A stretch of DNA of 64,000 nucleotides from the NCBI RefSeq assembly GCF_027789125.1, contig NZ_JAQFVF010000065.1, forward strand, positions 1 to 64,000, in the 5' to 3' direction. The notes beneath the pieces were generated by a model, which was given only the letters and a program-made list of their open reading frames with translations, was not told where the DNA came from and made no database searches. Positions 53,726 to 63,267 of this stretch are shown piece by piece. Position 1 is the first letter of the stretch. Every line of letters begins with the position of its first letter. The position numbers were made by a program, and so were the translations under genes. The DNA comes from Paenibacillus aestuarii. GTDB lineage: Bacteria > Bacillota > Bacilli > Paenibacillales > NBRC-103111.

Positions 53726-54319
53726 TTATTGAAGCGCGGAGATGACAGCATCCGCTGTCCGGATCTTGCCCAAGCGAGGAAAAATCGTGTTTACAACGTA
53801 GTCGTGCTCCTCTTTCGTCGTAGCTGTCATGGCTCCTTCCACGAACACTTGATTATAACCCAATTGGAAAGCTTCTCTCGCTGTCGTATCCACGCCGATC
53901 GAGGTGGAAATTCCGCACAGCACGATCGTGTCGATGCCGCGGCGGCGCAGCTGCAAATCCAGATCCGTCCCGAAGAAAGCCCCCCACTGCCGTTTCGTCA
54001 CCACGTGAGCATCGTTAAACTGTTCCAGTTCGGGAATTAACGTGTCCCATCCTTCAGGCCATTGCATGGCCGCCGAGCTGGCATCTGTTTTCGGCTTTAA
54101 CATATCTTTGCCGTCTACGGATGAAACTCGGACGAACACGACAAAGCCCCTTTTTTCCGTAAAAGCTTTCGTTAATTCGCTGGCTTGTCCCACCACTTGC
54201 TCAACGGAATGTGGCGCTGCATGGCGCGCCATATTAGCAACGCCCTTCTGCAAGTCAATAATCACCAACGCCGTTTTCCCCGCATCCAGTTTCAATTCTT
54301 CTGTTTGTTTTTCTACCAT
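53726..54319 (-). CDS. isochorismatase-fold cysteine-hydrolase-like protein
   Basis: 197 residues. TALVIIDLQKGV (~12-23) carries the catalytic Asp, and KRQWGAFFGTDLDLQLRRRGIDTIVLCGISTSIGVDTTAREAF holds the cis-peptide loop. Odd: the usual nucleophile Cys in G-x-x-T-x-x-C-V is Gly here (ISTSIGV), as in a known subgroup without amidase activity proved. Start ATG 54319, 7 nt after GGAGAG. Substrate unknown. Confidence 0.83.
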   Translation of the reverse strand: MVEKQTEELKLDAGKTALVIIDLQKGVANMARHAAPHSVEQVVGQASELTKAFTEKRGFVVFVRVSSVDGKDMLKPKTDASSAAMQWPEGWDTLIPELEQFNDAHVVTKRQWGAFFGTDLDLQLRRRGIDTIVLCGISTSIGVDTTAREAFQLGYNQVFVEGAMTATTKEEHDYVVNTIFPRLGKIRTADAVISALQ

Positions 54320-54348
54320 ATCCCATCTCTCCAATCGGATTTATTTGA

Positions 54349-55560
54349 TTAGTTCTTGTATAAAGCCAACTTATTTATGTTAAGTTTTTTATACACTTTG
54401 AAGTACACCCACACGGCATTGAGCAGCAATAAAGCGCTAGTCATGTAAAAAACGTACTGAATCCCGAGCCACGCGGCCACTTGCCCGCCCCACACCGCAC
54501 CGCCGAAGGCGCCCAAATACATCGCTGACATGTTAAAACCGAATACCCGGCCGGTCAAGGAATCCGGCGTGATTCGCTTCATCAGCGCTTGTGCCGACGG
54601 ACTAAGTCCAGCCGCCGCCAGGCCGAATAAGAACCGCAGCCCAGCTAACTCCCACGGATTATGCACAAAAGCTTGGGGAATAAAGACGATGCCGGCCACA
54701 ATTAGCGCACCGAACAGCACTTTATGAGGCCCCACTTTATCCGATAGCTTGCCGAGACGGGGGGCGGCAATGATCGTTGCCAGACCCGAAGCGGAGAACG
54801 CAATGCCTGCAATAAGCGCAATATGATTCGTATTCCGGGCCAGTTGGCTGACATAAATCGTAATAATCGGTTCAATGGAATACATCGCTACCGTCAGGAC
54901 AAAAAGCGTGATGAACAGGGTCAGCGTCAAGCTTTTTTCCGGCAGGCGGTTCCAAACGTCCTTCATCCGCATGATTTTTTTGCTTTGCGGTGTAAAAGAT
55001 TCCTGAACGAACAGCGCCGTTGTCAGGAAGGCAATGAGCATCAAAGCGCCGGTCAAAAAAAATGAGCTCTGCATCCCCCATTTCTCCGCCATCCAGCCGC
55101 CGATCGTCGGCCCGATCAAGGCGCCCGATGTGTTGGCTGTCGACAACACGCCCATTGCCCATCCGGAATGCTTTTTATCCGTCTGTGTCGCAATCAGGGT
55201 CGTACAAGCCGTGCTGTACCCGGTAATGACCCCCTGCAGCAGCCGGAGCCCAATCAGCACGTATACGTTGTGGGCAAAGCCCATGCAGCCGATCACCACA
55301 GCCATGCCAAGGCTGGCTCGCAATAGCATCGGCTTACGGCCATATTTGTCCGCTGCGATCCCCCAGATCGGGGAGAAGATCGCCGAGACGATGAAGGTAA
55401 TGCCAAAGGCAAGCCCTGCGAATTGCGTGATCGCGCCATCGCCCTGTATGCCGATCTGCTTGATATATAGCGGCAGAATGGGCGCGATCTGGCTCATGCC
55501 GACGCCGGTGATGAACATCCCGAACCAGCAGACGAATAGATTTCTTTTCCATACAGGCAT
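54349..55560 (-). CDS. MFS multidrug-type exporter (MdtG/PmrA-like)
   Basis: 403 residues with 12 spans. MFS motif A in loop 2-3 is GIAADKYGRKPMLLRA (~67-82), motif C-like GALIGPTIGGWMA (~145-157) marks an antiporter of the drug:H+ type. RBS GAAGGAAGG. Beside it is the isochorismatase-fold gene; on the other side an AraC regulator that could control it. Confidence 0.87.
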   Translation of the reverse strand: MPVWKRNLFVCWFGMFITGVGMSQIAPILPLYIKQIGIQGDGAITQFAGLAFGITFIVSAIFSPIWGIAADKYGRKPMLLRASLGMAVVIGCMGFAHNVYVLIGLRLLQGVITGYSTACTTLIATQTDKKHSGWAMGVLSTANTSGALIGPTIGGWMAEKWGMQSSFFLTGALMLIAFLTTALFVQESFTPQSKKIMRMKDVWNRLPEKSLTLTLFITLFVLTVAMYSIEPIITIYVSQLARNTNHIALIAGIAFSASGLATIIAAPRLGKLSDKVGPHKVLFGALIVAGIVFIPQAFVHNPWELAGLRFLFGLAAAGLSPSAQALMKRITPDSLTGRVFGFNMSAMYLGAFGGAVWGGQVAAWLGIQYVFYMTSALLLLNAVWVYFKVYKKLNINKLALYKN

Positions 55561-55635
55561 ACAAAAAGCCTTCCTTCTGCTTGAGTTTTACACCCTCATC
55601 TTAGCAGCCGGAAAGGCTATAAACCATGCATGATA

Positions 55636-56466
55636 TTAAACGACATGGACATTTTTGCTGTAAAATTCCGATGGACTGACGCCCTCCGATTTCTTGAACA
55701 TACGGCTAAAATAAAATTCGTCCGAAAACCCGAGCGCCCCGGCGACATCTTTCATTTTCCAGTTACCTTCCAGTATCATCTCCTTGGCTTTATCCATCTT
55801 CATCTTATTGAAGAGTTCAATGATGGAGTACCCTGTAATCGATTTGAACGATCGGGATAGATACGTCGGCGACAGTTGCACAAGTTCCGCCAATTGATTC
55901 AGCTTTATCCGTTGATGGATATGATCGTGCATATATTGAATCACTCTCTCCACTTTCAGCGAGGCCGAATAATTGGGTGTTGCTTTTCTAATATTTTGGG
56001 CAATAGCAATCCACAGCTGGTGAAGCAAAGTTTTGGACGAGAATTCATAGCCTGGCAGCTTCGCGGCCCAAGTCTCCGTCAGTCTTTTAAATACGTCCTC
56101 CACTTGATAATAATCAGTTAATTGCTGCGCGGGATGTAACGGAAGCGGCCCAGGCTCTTCTTGAATGCCCCACCGGCCTTCAATTTGCTCCACACGGACA
56201 TAGCTGAAATGGACGGTAAAGCAGCGGACCGGAAAGCGCGGATCCGTTTCGATCTCATGGTGCACACCCGAGTCAATATATAGCAAGGTACCATCCTTGA
56301 GCTCATAAGTTTTATGATCGGCCGTAAACCGCCCCTTTACTTTGGCAAAAAACATCAGCTCGTGATGCTGCAACGTTCTGCTAATTTGGATGGGGGCCAT
56401 GAGCGGTTGGCTGGTTTGCTTGAAATTACAATAATGAATGTGAAAGAACAGCTGTTTAAATTTCAT
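55636..56466 (-). CDS. AraC-family transcriptional regulator
   Basis: 276 residues. N-terminal cupin-like AraC_binding domain (DHKTYELKDGTLLYIDSGVHHEIE, ~55-78) and C-terminal double HTH (~175-275, LAELVQLSPTYLSRSFKSITG, ending FKKSEGVSPSEFYSK). Start ATG 56466, 5 nt after GGAGG. It lies 75 nt before the MFS gene in the same direction. Ligand probably a sugar or small aromatic; not determined. Confidence 0.88.
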   Translation of the reverse strand: MKFKQLFFHIHYCNFKQTSQPLMAPIQISRTLQHHELMFFAKVKGRFTADHKTYELKDGTLLYIDSGVHHEIETDPRFPVRCFTVHFSYVRVEQIEGRWGIQEEPGPLPLHPAQQLTDYYQVEDVFKRLTETWAAKLPGYEFSSKTLLHQLWIAIAQNIRKATPNYSASLKVERVIQYMHDHIHQRIKLNQLAELVQLSPTYLSRSFKSITGYSIIELFNKMKMDKAKEMILEGNWKMKDVAGALGFSDEFYFSRMFKKSEGVSPSEFYSKNVHVV

Positions 56467-56546
56467 AAAAGCCTCCAAGGACTGGACAATGTTTCCTGTC
56501 TGCATTATAGCTTAGGAATAGAGCCCGCGGCTATCTCCACCTTTTC

Positions 56547-57662
56547 TCAATTAAATACGCCATGTTTGGTGATTTCAACCGTGACATGCGCCTTGAAGTT
56601 TAAATCGGGATAAACTTTCTCCCAGCTTGTTTTATCCCAAGCGGCATGATGGTAGGCGCGAATGTAGCTGCCAATGCCGAGAGCGTCCGAATTGGCTTGT
56701 TGCATCATCTTAATGATCGCATTCGCTTGTTCGGTAAGCCGTTCAGCGATCGTTTGCGTCAACGCCTTTATCTTCTCGGAGACGAGATCGTTCTCATGAT
56801 ACTCCATAATCTCTATTTTCAAATGCATGGACAAATCTACAGACATAGCATGAATCTTGTTCCCGCTGATAGAAAGATCGCGCTTGGAATTAAGCACGTT
56901 GATCATCAAAAAGTTTCGGATATCAACATCGCTGCCTTCATGGATCTTCAGTTTGATCCACGCTCTTTTGGCCAATTGGTCCGCCATTAATAGATAAAGC
57001 GTTGAATCCAGTACCGGGATAAATTGACCTGTGTATTTATGTTCATTGAACATGGCCAACCCAATGATCTTAGCTTCCGTTTCCTCCGGTTCAATGAGCG
57101 GCAGCACGAAGTCTGTTCCCGGATCCAGGATGTCTGAGATAAGCGGTCTGGACTGCTTCGGAAGGATCGTCGTATCCTGTTCGCTCGTGATCAGCTCGTT
57201 TAGATACTCGCTCATCGTTTTCTTATCCTCCGGCTTCAGCGAAAGGACCTCGCTGGCTTTCCCATGCACTACCGCAGCGTTAGCCAGAAGCGAGCTTTTC
57301 GGATCGCGGTAAAAGATATCAAGACCTGTATAAATATCTTGCTTCGCATACTCTTCTCCGAATAAAAGCACCAATAGCTTGGAAGCATCCATCGTTTCCG
57401 CCACTTTATGATTAATAATATTTCTCGCGTCCCGTGGTGTATCTCCTTCTGTGATCACGACTTGGTTTCCTTTTACTTCCATCCCGCCAGCGCTAGGTGA
57501 AAAGATGGGTATCGTGATCGTCTGAATGATCTTGCCCTCAGGCGCCAGATCAAAGCCTGTCGCCATGGCCAGCTTCACATCTTTGAGATTGTGCTGATCC
57601 CAGCAGCCGGCGAGCAAAGACATAGAGACAAGTGCGGTCATAGAGGTTTTAACCATTTTCAT
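56547..57662 (-). CDS. gerAC: spore germination receptor C subunit, Ger(x)C lipoprotein
   Basis: 371 residues. Signal with lipobox SLLAGCWDQ (Cys 20, the near-invariant GCWD of Ger(x)C proteins) and the family end AWDKTSWEKVYPDLNFKAHVTVEITKHG. 4-bp overlap with the B subunit. It is made in the forespore and anchored to the outer face of the spore inner membrane. The gene name letter denotes subunit type only; the germinant is unknown. Confidence 0.93.
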   Translation of the reverse strand: MKMVKTSMTALVSMSLLAGCWDQHNLKDVKLAMATGFDLAPEGKIIQTITIPIFSPSAGGMEVKGNQVVITEGDTPRDARNIINHKVAETMDASKLLVLLFGEEYAKQDIYTGLDIFYRDPKSSLLANAAVVHGKASEVLSLKPEDKKTMSEYLNELITSEQDTTILPKQSRPLISDILDPGTDFVLPLIEPEETEAKIIGLAMFNEHKYTGQFIPVLDSTLYLLMADQLAKRAWIKLKIHEGSDVDIRNFLMINVLNSKRDLSISGNKIHAMSVDLSMHLKIEIMEYHENDLVSEKIKALTQTIAERLTEQANAIIKMMQQANSDALGIGSYIRAYHHAAWDKTSWEKVYPDLNFKAHVTVEITKHGVFN

Positions 57663-58756
57663 ACGGGATCATCTCCTGATCTCCCTCGCACCATGGCAAT
57701 CATTAATAGGACTCCAGGCAGCACAAGGATGAACAAATAGCTCATGTAAGTAGCAATCTTATTGAATAGAGCAACCTTGTGCTCATCCGTGGGGAAAAAA
57801 AATGAAAGCATAAACAGAAGGGCTGCGATGACGTATACAAAAGTAGATCTACTCACCTGCGAAAGTAAACTATTCAGCGCACTCGCCGTTAAATATAGAT
57901 AGGTCATGAAAGAAGTGCCGACACATACAATCCATATCGAAAAAAAGAGCAAATCCGTTCTTTCGATCATATGGAAGGTGCGATACTTCATGACATAGAG
58001 AACGGGTTCGGACACGAATCGCATAACAGCCGGTCCCAGATAGGCGAGACAGACGAACGTCAAGAGGGTATAGAACACAGTCACTATGCCATTGGCCAGT
58101 AAAGCCGCTTTTATTTTGCCGGCATGTCCGCCTAAGCTATGAGGTAAAATGACGAGCAGCACTTCATATCCCAGAAATGAAATGATGGCATGATGAACTC
58201 CGCCTAGAATAGCAAGCATTCCGCTATTTCCTATGGGAAGAATCGATAAATAATTAATGTCTTTGGCAACGGTAATGATTAAGAACAGAAGTACGATTAA
58301 CATGGTCGAAGCCAGAAAAAAAAATCGGGCCATGACCCTTAGATGATCAACGACACCATACACACAAACAGCAATCATGATTAAAGTGACAAGCCACATT
58401 GGGGTGCGCGGCAATATCCAAATATTAACTAACCGGACAAATAACAAGACAATCAAGGTCGCTATCGTGAAAAAATAAATGCTGTACGCGATTTTGAGGC
58501 CGTACGCTCCATACTTGCCAACAGTGATCCGCAGCATCTCAAAAAAGGATTGACCCGGAAAGCGGCGGTAGAGAAGCCAGATCAGCCATATATTGATCTG
58601 GACAAAAAATCCGGCCACAATGACCGAAATCCACGCATCGTTGCCTGCGGCGTTGAACAAGTAGTAAGGCAAAGAAATAACCCCAATGCCGATTTGGCTT
58701 TGCAGCGTCATGATAAATAATTGAAATAGAGAAATCTTCTTCTCCGGACTACTCAC
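57659..58756 (-). CDS. gerAB: spore germination receptor B subunit (GerAB/YndE permease)
   Basis: 365 residues with ten spans, in the APC/amino-acid permease-like spore permease family: ISLFQLFIMTLQSQIGIGVISLPYYL (~8-33) is the conserved first helix, binding the germinant in relatives. Its ATG overlaps the A subunit by 8 bp. Confidence 0.94.
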   Translation of the reverse strand: MSSPEKKISLFQLFIMTLQSQIGIGVISLPYYLFNAAGNDAWISVIVAGFFVQINIWLIWLLYRRFPGQSFFEMLRITVGKYGAYGLKIAYSIYFFTIATLIVLLFVRLVNIWILPRTPMWLVTLIMIAVCVYGVVDHLRVMARFFFLASTMLIVLLFLIITVAKDINYLSILPIGNSGMLAILGGVHHAIISFLGYEVLLVILPHSLGGHAGKIKAALLANGIVTVFYTLLTFVCLAYLGPAVMRFVSEPVLYVMKYRTFHMIERTDLLFFSIWIVCVGTSFMTYLYLTASALNSLLSQVSRSTFVYVIAALLFMLSFFFPTDEHKVALFNKIATYMSYLFILVLPGVLLMIAMVRGRSGDDPV

Positions 58757-60317
58757 GCTTCTTCCACGTCCTTGATAGGGATTGTTGCCGCTCTTTCACA
58801 GGGTGAGCGTCCAAGGGTCTGGTATTCAGCTTCCATACGGGCATTCGAACAACAGAGTCTTTAAGATCCTTCCAACGGAAAGGAGCAATGGGAGCAAAAT
58901 AAGCCGCCCCAAACGATTCTAACTTACATAGATGAAGGAATATCACCATCAGACCAAACACAATGCCTACAAATCCAATGGCTGACGCTGCAAGCATTAT
59001 AGGAAACCGCAACAGTCGGACAGCTCCGCTCATCTCATTCGAGGGTACGACATATGACGCAATAGCTGTCGTCGCCACGACCACGATCATCGTATTCGAA
59101 ACTAAGCCTGCTTTGACAATCGCATCCCCGATCACAAGACCGCCGACTATGCTTATCGTAGGCCCGATGGAAGAAGGAAGGCGTAGTCCCGCTTCGCGGA
59201 TGAGCTCAATCGTCAGTTCCATGATCAAGGCTTCGATTAATGGCGGATAAGGAATCCTGTCCACTGCTCCTTTGACAGTTAACACCAGGCCTTCTGGGAG
59301 CACCTCAAAGTGAAATCCGATTACCGCGATATAGAAGGCAGGGAGTGAAATAGCAATCAGGAAACTGCATAGCCGAATGACCCGAATAAAGGACCCGATT
59401 AGTGTTCGGCTGTTATAATCGTCCGGGGACTGATAGAACGAGAAAAAATTGACGGGAGCGATAATGACCGTTGGGGTTCCATCGACAAATACAGCGATTC
59501 TCCCCTCGATGAGGTTAGCGCAAACGCGATCCGGCCGTTCCGTGTACAGCGTCTGCGGAAACGGTGAAAATGTCGAGTCTTCAATAAACTCCTCGAAATA
59601 CCCGGGACTGAACACCATGTCGGAAGAAATGCTCGCCACTCGGCTGCGAATGTTGCCCACCACTTCTTCATTGGCGATTCCTTTCATATACGCAATAGCG
59701 ACTCTCGTATTGGTTGTCTCCCCGAGCGTCACATGTTCGATATACAGATGGCGGTTTTTCGTTCGCTTTCGTAATAGGTTTAAGTTGATCGCAATATTCT
59801 CAACAAAACCGATGTGTGCCCCTCTGACAATGGCTTCGTTCTGCGGTTCGTCCGGACTTCGGTCAAAATTGGCTGCCGCTTCAATTAAACGGGCAGTCGG
59901 CTCCCCATCCAACAAAAAGATGGCAAAGCCATTGAGCAATTTTTTGGTGACTTCCTCCAATTGCATCGTTGTAGGGAGATGATCCACGGCGAAAGCGTTT
60001 ATATCCGGATCCGAGCCATGCGCAAGCGGAATAAACAATTTTTGATCCAACTTTTCGGCATCGACAAGGGTCTCCAAATAAAGGACACTGCAGGCTGTGT
60101 CGTTTAACGTAAAGGGATATGTTTTGAGATCTTGTGTATGATGAAAAAAAGAAAATATATAGTTGACATTATCACTAACGCTGGGAAATACTTGAGCGTC
60201 CGTAGAGCCGGAGGGTTGGAACTGGGGCTGTTGATTCATGGGTTCACTGGGCTGACCGTGCCGATCGGGCTGACCATGCTGACCGTACCGGCGGGGCTTA
60301 AGCTTCAAAAAATCCAT
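58749..60317 (-). CDS. gerAA: spore germination receptor A subunit
   Basis: 522 residues. GerA signatures: LLDGEPTARLIEAA, HIGFVENIAINLNLLRKRTKN, VAIAYMKGIANEEVV, the TERPDRVCANLIEGRIAVFVDGTP block (~275-300) and a five-span C-terminal membrane domain (FPIMLAASAIGFVGIVFGLMV). The first ~35 residues are a Gln/Gly/Pro-rich tract (YGQHGQPDRHGQPSEP) from a small DNA repeat. First of the A-B-C operon. The RBS is weak (GGATG), as in many sigma-G genes. Confidence 0.94.
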   Translation of the reverse strand: MDFLKLKPRRYGQHGQPDRHGQPSEPMNQQPQFQPSGSTDAQVFPSVSDNVNYIFSFFHHTQDLKTYPFTLNDTACSVLYLETLVDAEKLDQKLFIPLAHGSDPDINAFAVDHLPTTMQLEEVTKKLLNGFAIFLLDGEPTARLIEAAANFDRSPDEPQNEAIVRGAHIGFVENIAINLNLLRKRTKNRHLYIEHVTLGETTNTRVAIAYMKGIANEEVVGNIRSRVASISSDMVFSPGYFEEFIEDSTFSPFPQTLYTERPDRVCANLIEGRIAVFVDGTPTVIIAPVNFFSFYQSPDDYNSRTLIGSFIRVIRLCSFLIAISLPAFYIAVIGFHFEVLPEGLVLTVKGAVDRIPYPPLIEALIMELTIELIREAGLRLPSSIGPTISIVGGLVIGDAIVKAGLVSNTMIVVVATTAIASYVVPSNEMSGAVRLLRFPIMLAASAIGFVGIVFGLMVIFLHLCKLESFGAAYFAPIAPFRWKDLKDSVVRMPVWKLNTRPLDAHPVKERQQSLSRTWKKRE

Positions 60318-60661
60318 TTATGTTCACACATCCATCATTCAAAGTCACGTTTCGATTCCACTGTGGCTCGCTAGAAACATAATAAGTTACAGTATTGACA
60401 TGTGAATGCGGATTAAATACCTTACCGCCGACATAAAAACTTTCATGACCCTCGACCGTCACAGGTCGCTATAAGCACGTTGCGCAAAGCGGTTGTGAGG
60501 CTGGAGTCCGAATTAGCCCAACGATTATCGTCAATCGTGCCTTAGCTTCGCCTGCAGTCAGATTTCACCCGCTTACTGGTGCAAATTTCGCTTTTGGCAG
60601 CAGTGAACCGTGCTCCAGTTCCGCTAAACCGGACTGCAGTGTCTGTCTGCGGACCGTACAC
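60318..60661. other. gene-free stretch upstream of gerAA
   Basis: No convincing gene. It should hold the forespore promoter of the gerA operon (minus strand), but I found no clear sigma-G match. A small CGACC/GGTCG hairpin lies near 60458-60473. Confidence 0.4.
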
Positions 60662-60711
60662 AAAAAAAAGAAACCTCACTCCGGGTCCTAAGACCTTAAA
60701 GATGAGGTTTC
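60662..60711 (-). terminator. terminator after the CDGSH gene
   Basis: Minus-strand GAAACCTCA (60703-60711) pairs with TGAGGTTTC (60670-60678), then TTTTTTTTG. Confidence 0.8.
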
Positions 60712-60728
60712 TCGGGTAATTCCATAAC

Positions 60729-60944
60729 TTATGCCTGCTTCGCACGCGGCGCGCTATCGAAGCCGATCGACTTGTGCGTGCCGTCACAAAACGGCTTGTT
60801 CGCTGATGCTCCGCAACGGCACAGCGAGAATGCTTCTTTGTGTTCGAACGGGTTGCCTTCAGCATCCACCAACTCAACTACGCCTGTTACGCGAAGCGAC
60901 CCGTTGTCGTTCACTTTAATGATGACTTTGTTTTCGTCTGCCAT
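60729..60944 (-). CDS. CDGSH iron-sulfur domain protein
   Basis: 71 residues. The 2Fe-2S ligand set is C42, C44, C53 and H57 in CRCGASANKPFCDGTH. The preceding strands (VIIKVNDNGSLRVTGVVELVD) match bacterial mitoNEET-like proteins. Likely electron or cluster carrier in the cytoplasm. Lone gene with its own terminator. Confidence 0.93.
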   Translation of the reverse strand: MADENKVIIKVNDNGSLRVTGVVELVDAEGNPFEHKEAFSLCRCGASANKPFCDGTHKSIGFDSAPRAKQA

Positions 60945-61006
60945 AAGTACCTCCTATATCCTCTTGTCATTACAATTATATCCATATTCCAGAAGCTAAA
61001 CCAGTC

Positions 61007-61792
61007 TCAGTTTGCCGTAATCCAGGCGACATCCTTATGGGCCAATTCCTCCTCCCACTCCTTCGGAGCAGGCACATCGCTGACGATCATATCAATATGC
61101 TTCAGATCAGCGATTTTGTAGAACTGAACGAGGCCGAATTTGGAGCTGTCGGTGACAACGATGCTGCTTTTCGCATGCGCCATCAGTTTCTGCGCCAGTT
61201 GCCCGCGCTCTTCGTCGAAACTGGTGATCCCCTTGTCCAGCATCATGCCGTCGATGGAGATGAACGCTTTGTCCGCATAGAAGTTCTCGACCATCTTTTC
61301 CGCCAGCGCCCCAACAACGCGCGATTGCTCGGAGCTGACCTTGCCGCCAATAAAGAAAATATCGCCCGAAAACAATTCTTTGTTTTTATAATCAATTAAT
61401 AAGTACAATGCTGCGACGGAGTTCGTCAGAACGGTAATCTGTTTCTTGTTTAACAAATACTCGATAATCTGCAGCGTCGTGGACCCATCGTCGATGAAGA
61501 TCACATCATTGTCCTCGACCAACGTCGCGGCTGCTCTGCCAATTCTGCGCTTCTCATCGGCGTGCAGCACTTCCCTCTTCAGATGCGAAGGCTCCTCGCG
61601 GGACAGATTGATTTTCACGGCGCCGCCATACACGCGTTTCAGCTTGTTCTCGGCTTCCAACTCCTCCAAGTATCGGCGGATCGATTCGGAGGAGACCCCG
61701 AGCTTGTCTACCAGCTCATTGGTCTTAACCTTGCCTTCGAGATTTAGCTGATTCAGAATAAAATTTTTACGCTCTTCACCGATTAAAGACAT
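61007..61792 (-). CDS. DeoR-family transcriptional regulator
   Basis: 261 residues. N-terminal HTH (TNELVDKLGVSSESIRRYLEELEAENKLKRVYGGAV, ~24-59) and DeoR sensor domain with the phospho-sugar loop DDGSTTLQI (~100-108) and GGKVSSEQSRVVG. The ATG overlaps the tail of the truncated lipoprotein gene at 61783-62022. Two phosphonate-gene remnants lie just upstream, so it may be the regulator of that lost locus. Confidence 0.9.
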   Translation of the reverse strand: MSLIGEERKNFILNQLNLEGKVKTNELVDKLGVSSESIRRYLEELEAENKLKRVYGGAVKINLSREEPSHLKREVLHADEKRRIGRAAATLVEDNDVIFIDDGSTTLQIIEYLLNKKQITVLTNSVAALYLLIDYKNKELFSGDIFFIGGKVSSEQSRVVGALAEKMVENFYADKAFISIDGMMLDKGITSFDEERGQLAQKLMAHAKSSIVVTDSSKFGLVQFYKIADLKHIDMIVSDVPAPKEWEEELAHKDVAWITAN

Positions 61793-62022
61793 CTTAAAGC
61801 CCCCAATTCACAAACAGCTTTGATTTGATCATCTTCCAGGGCCGTGTACACCGTCAATTCTTTGCTCGTTGTATCCACGTTTGACGCTGCCCCTGCACTT
61901 GCCGCCGGGCTGGCCGCCGCTCCCGCCTTGTTTGTTCCTGTGTTGCCTGCTTGTCCTCCACATGCAGATAACAACAATACTGCACTCAAGATGGCCGCTA
62001 TGCCGATTAATGATTTTTTCAT
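61783..62022 (-). pseudogene. truncated ABC solute-binding lipoprotein, probable 2-aminoethylphosphonate-type
   Basis: 79 codons. A full lipoprotein signal (AILSAVLLLSAC, Cys 21) and a Ser/Ala-rich linker are followed by KELTVYTALEDDQIKA, the start of the Fe3+/2-AEP-type binding-protein domain. The frame then changes to CELGALRCL and stops within the DeoR gene. Normal members have ~330-360 residues, so ~80 percent of the gene, and probably the permease and ATPase genes after it, are lost. Confidence 0.75.
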
Positions 62023-62133
62023 CGCTTTGGATTCCTCTCCGTAGTTGGCTTATAAGTTAACTATAATGGATTATTGTAAACTCTCTATTAAAACCAAGTG
62101 AAATAATTGATTTCTCGTTTTGTTTTATGTGAT

Positions 62134-63174
62134 TCACTTTGTTTCCCAAAACAATTGCACTTCGACGCCTTGCAGCAGCCGTTCGATATCCGCAAGATGT
62201 ACGTCGCCGATATTCCCGATCCGGAACGTCGGTGCTGCGGTAATTTTGCCGGGATAGATGACGAACCCTTCCGACTTCATGCGGGCATAGAACGACTCGA
62301 AGGAAAACACAGGCGATTCGGGATATAAGAAAGACGTAATGATCGGTGATTGTAGCTGCTGCGGGAGCAGTGTGCGGAAGCCTAATCGCTCCATGCCTGC
62401 TACCAGCGTCTTCTGGTTACGCGTGTAGCGCTCATAACGGCTTGGCACGCCGCCTTCCTCTTCCAGCTCCTGCAGAGCTTGATCAAAGGCGCGGACAGTA
62501 TGCGTTGGCGATGTAAAGCGCCACTTGCCTTCGCCTTCTTCCATCGTTGCCCACTGGTCATACAGATCCAGCGACAAGGAACGCGCGTTGCCTTTACAGG
62601 ATTGCAGCAACTGTGTGCGGGCAACGATAAAGCCAAAGCCTGGCACGCCTTGGATGCACTTGTTGGCGCTGCTGATCAAGTAATCAATATCGAGCGCGGC
62701 AACGTCGATCGGCACGCCACCGAAGGAGCTCATCGCGTCGACGATAACCGTTTTGCCGAACTGCTTGGCAACTTGCGCGACTTCTGCGATCGGGTTCACC
62801 ATGCCTGTTGTTGTCTCGACATGCACAACAGCTACATGTGTAATCGCTACGTCTTCCTGCAGCTTCGCCCTCAGCACTACAACTTCAACAGGATTGGTTT
62901 CCCCTGCATCCAATACGACCGTAGCGATGCCGAGGACTTCGGCCATCTGGGCCATTCTTTTGCCGTAAGCGCCGTTCGCCAGCACAAGCAGTTTTCCACC
63001 TCTTGGGATTGCCGAGCCGATTACCGATTCCACGCAAAAGGTGCCGCTGCCCTGCATCAGCACGGTCGTATAAGCTTCCGGCTGGCTGGAAGCCATCTGC
63101 ACGAGCCGGCTGCGAATCGATTGCACCAGAACCCTGATTTGTGTTGCAACCAAGTCGAATTGGCCTTTCATCAA
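62134..63174 (-). pseudogene. phnW: N-terminally truncated 2-aminoethylphosphonate--pyruvate transaminase
   Basis: The frame from ~residue 16 on is clear PhnW: AYTTVLMQGSGTF, THVAVVHVETTTGMVNPI, DAMSSFGGVPIDVAALDIDYLISSANKCIQGVPGFGF (PLP Lys in SANK) and WRFTSPTHTV. The first ~35-40 residues of the family, with the TPGPLTTS motif, are missing and not found upstream in any frame. No RBS precedes the ATG. Probably non-functional; if made, it would lack part of the active site. Confidence 0.75.
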
Positions 63175-63267
63175 GTATGTGTGTTTCAGTTACTAATATT
63201 GTTATAACGCCGTGTATAATTTTCCATTTAAGTCAGCAACATAAGAACAATGCTATAACAGGGCGGT

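Noticed and set aside
60362..60420. Sigma-G promoter for gerAA
   Set aside because: GTATTT...CAATACTG on the minus strand resembles the consensus only with an inserted base; not strong enough to call.
62479..63207. 242-codon frame opposite phnW
   Set aside because: Antisense shadow of the transaminase remnant; Cys/His-rich composition from reversed codons.
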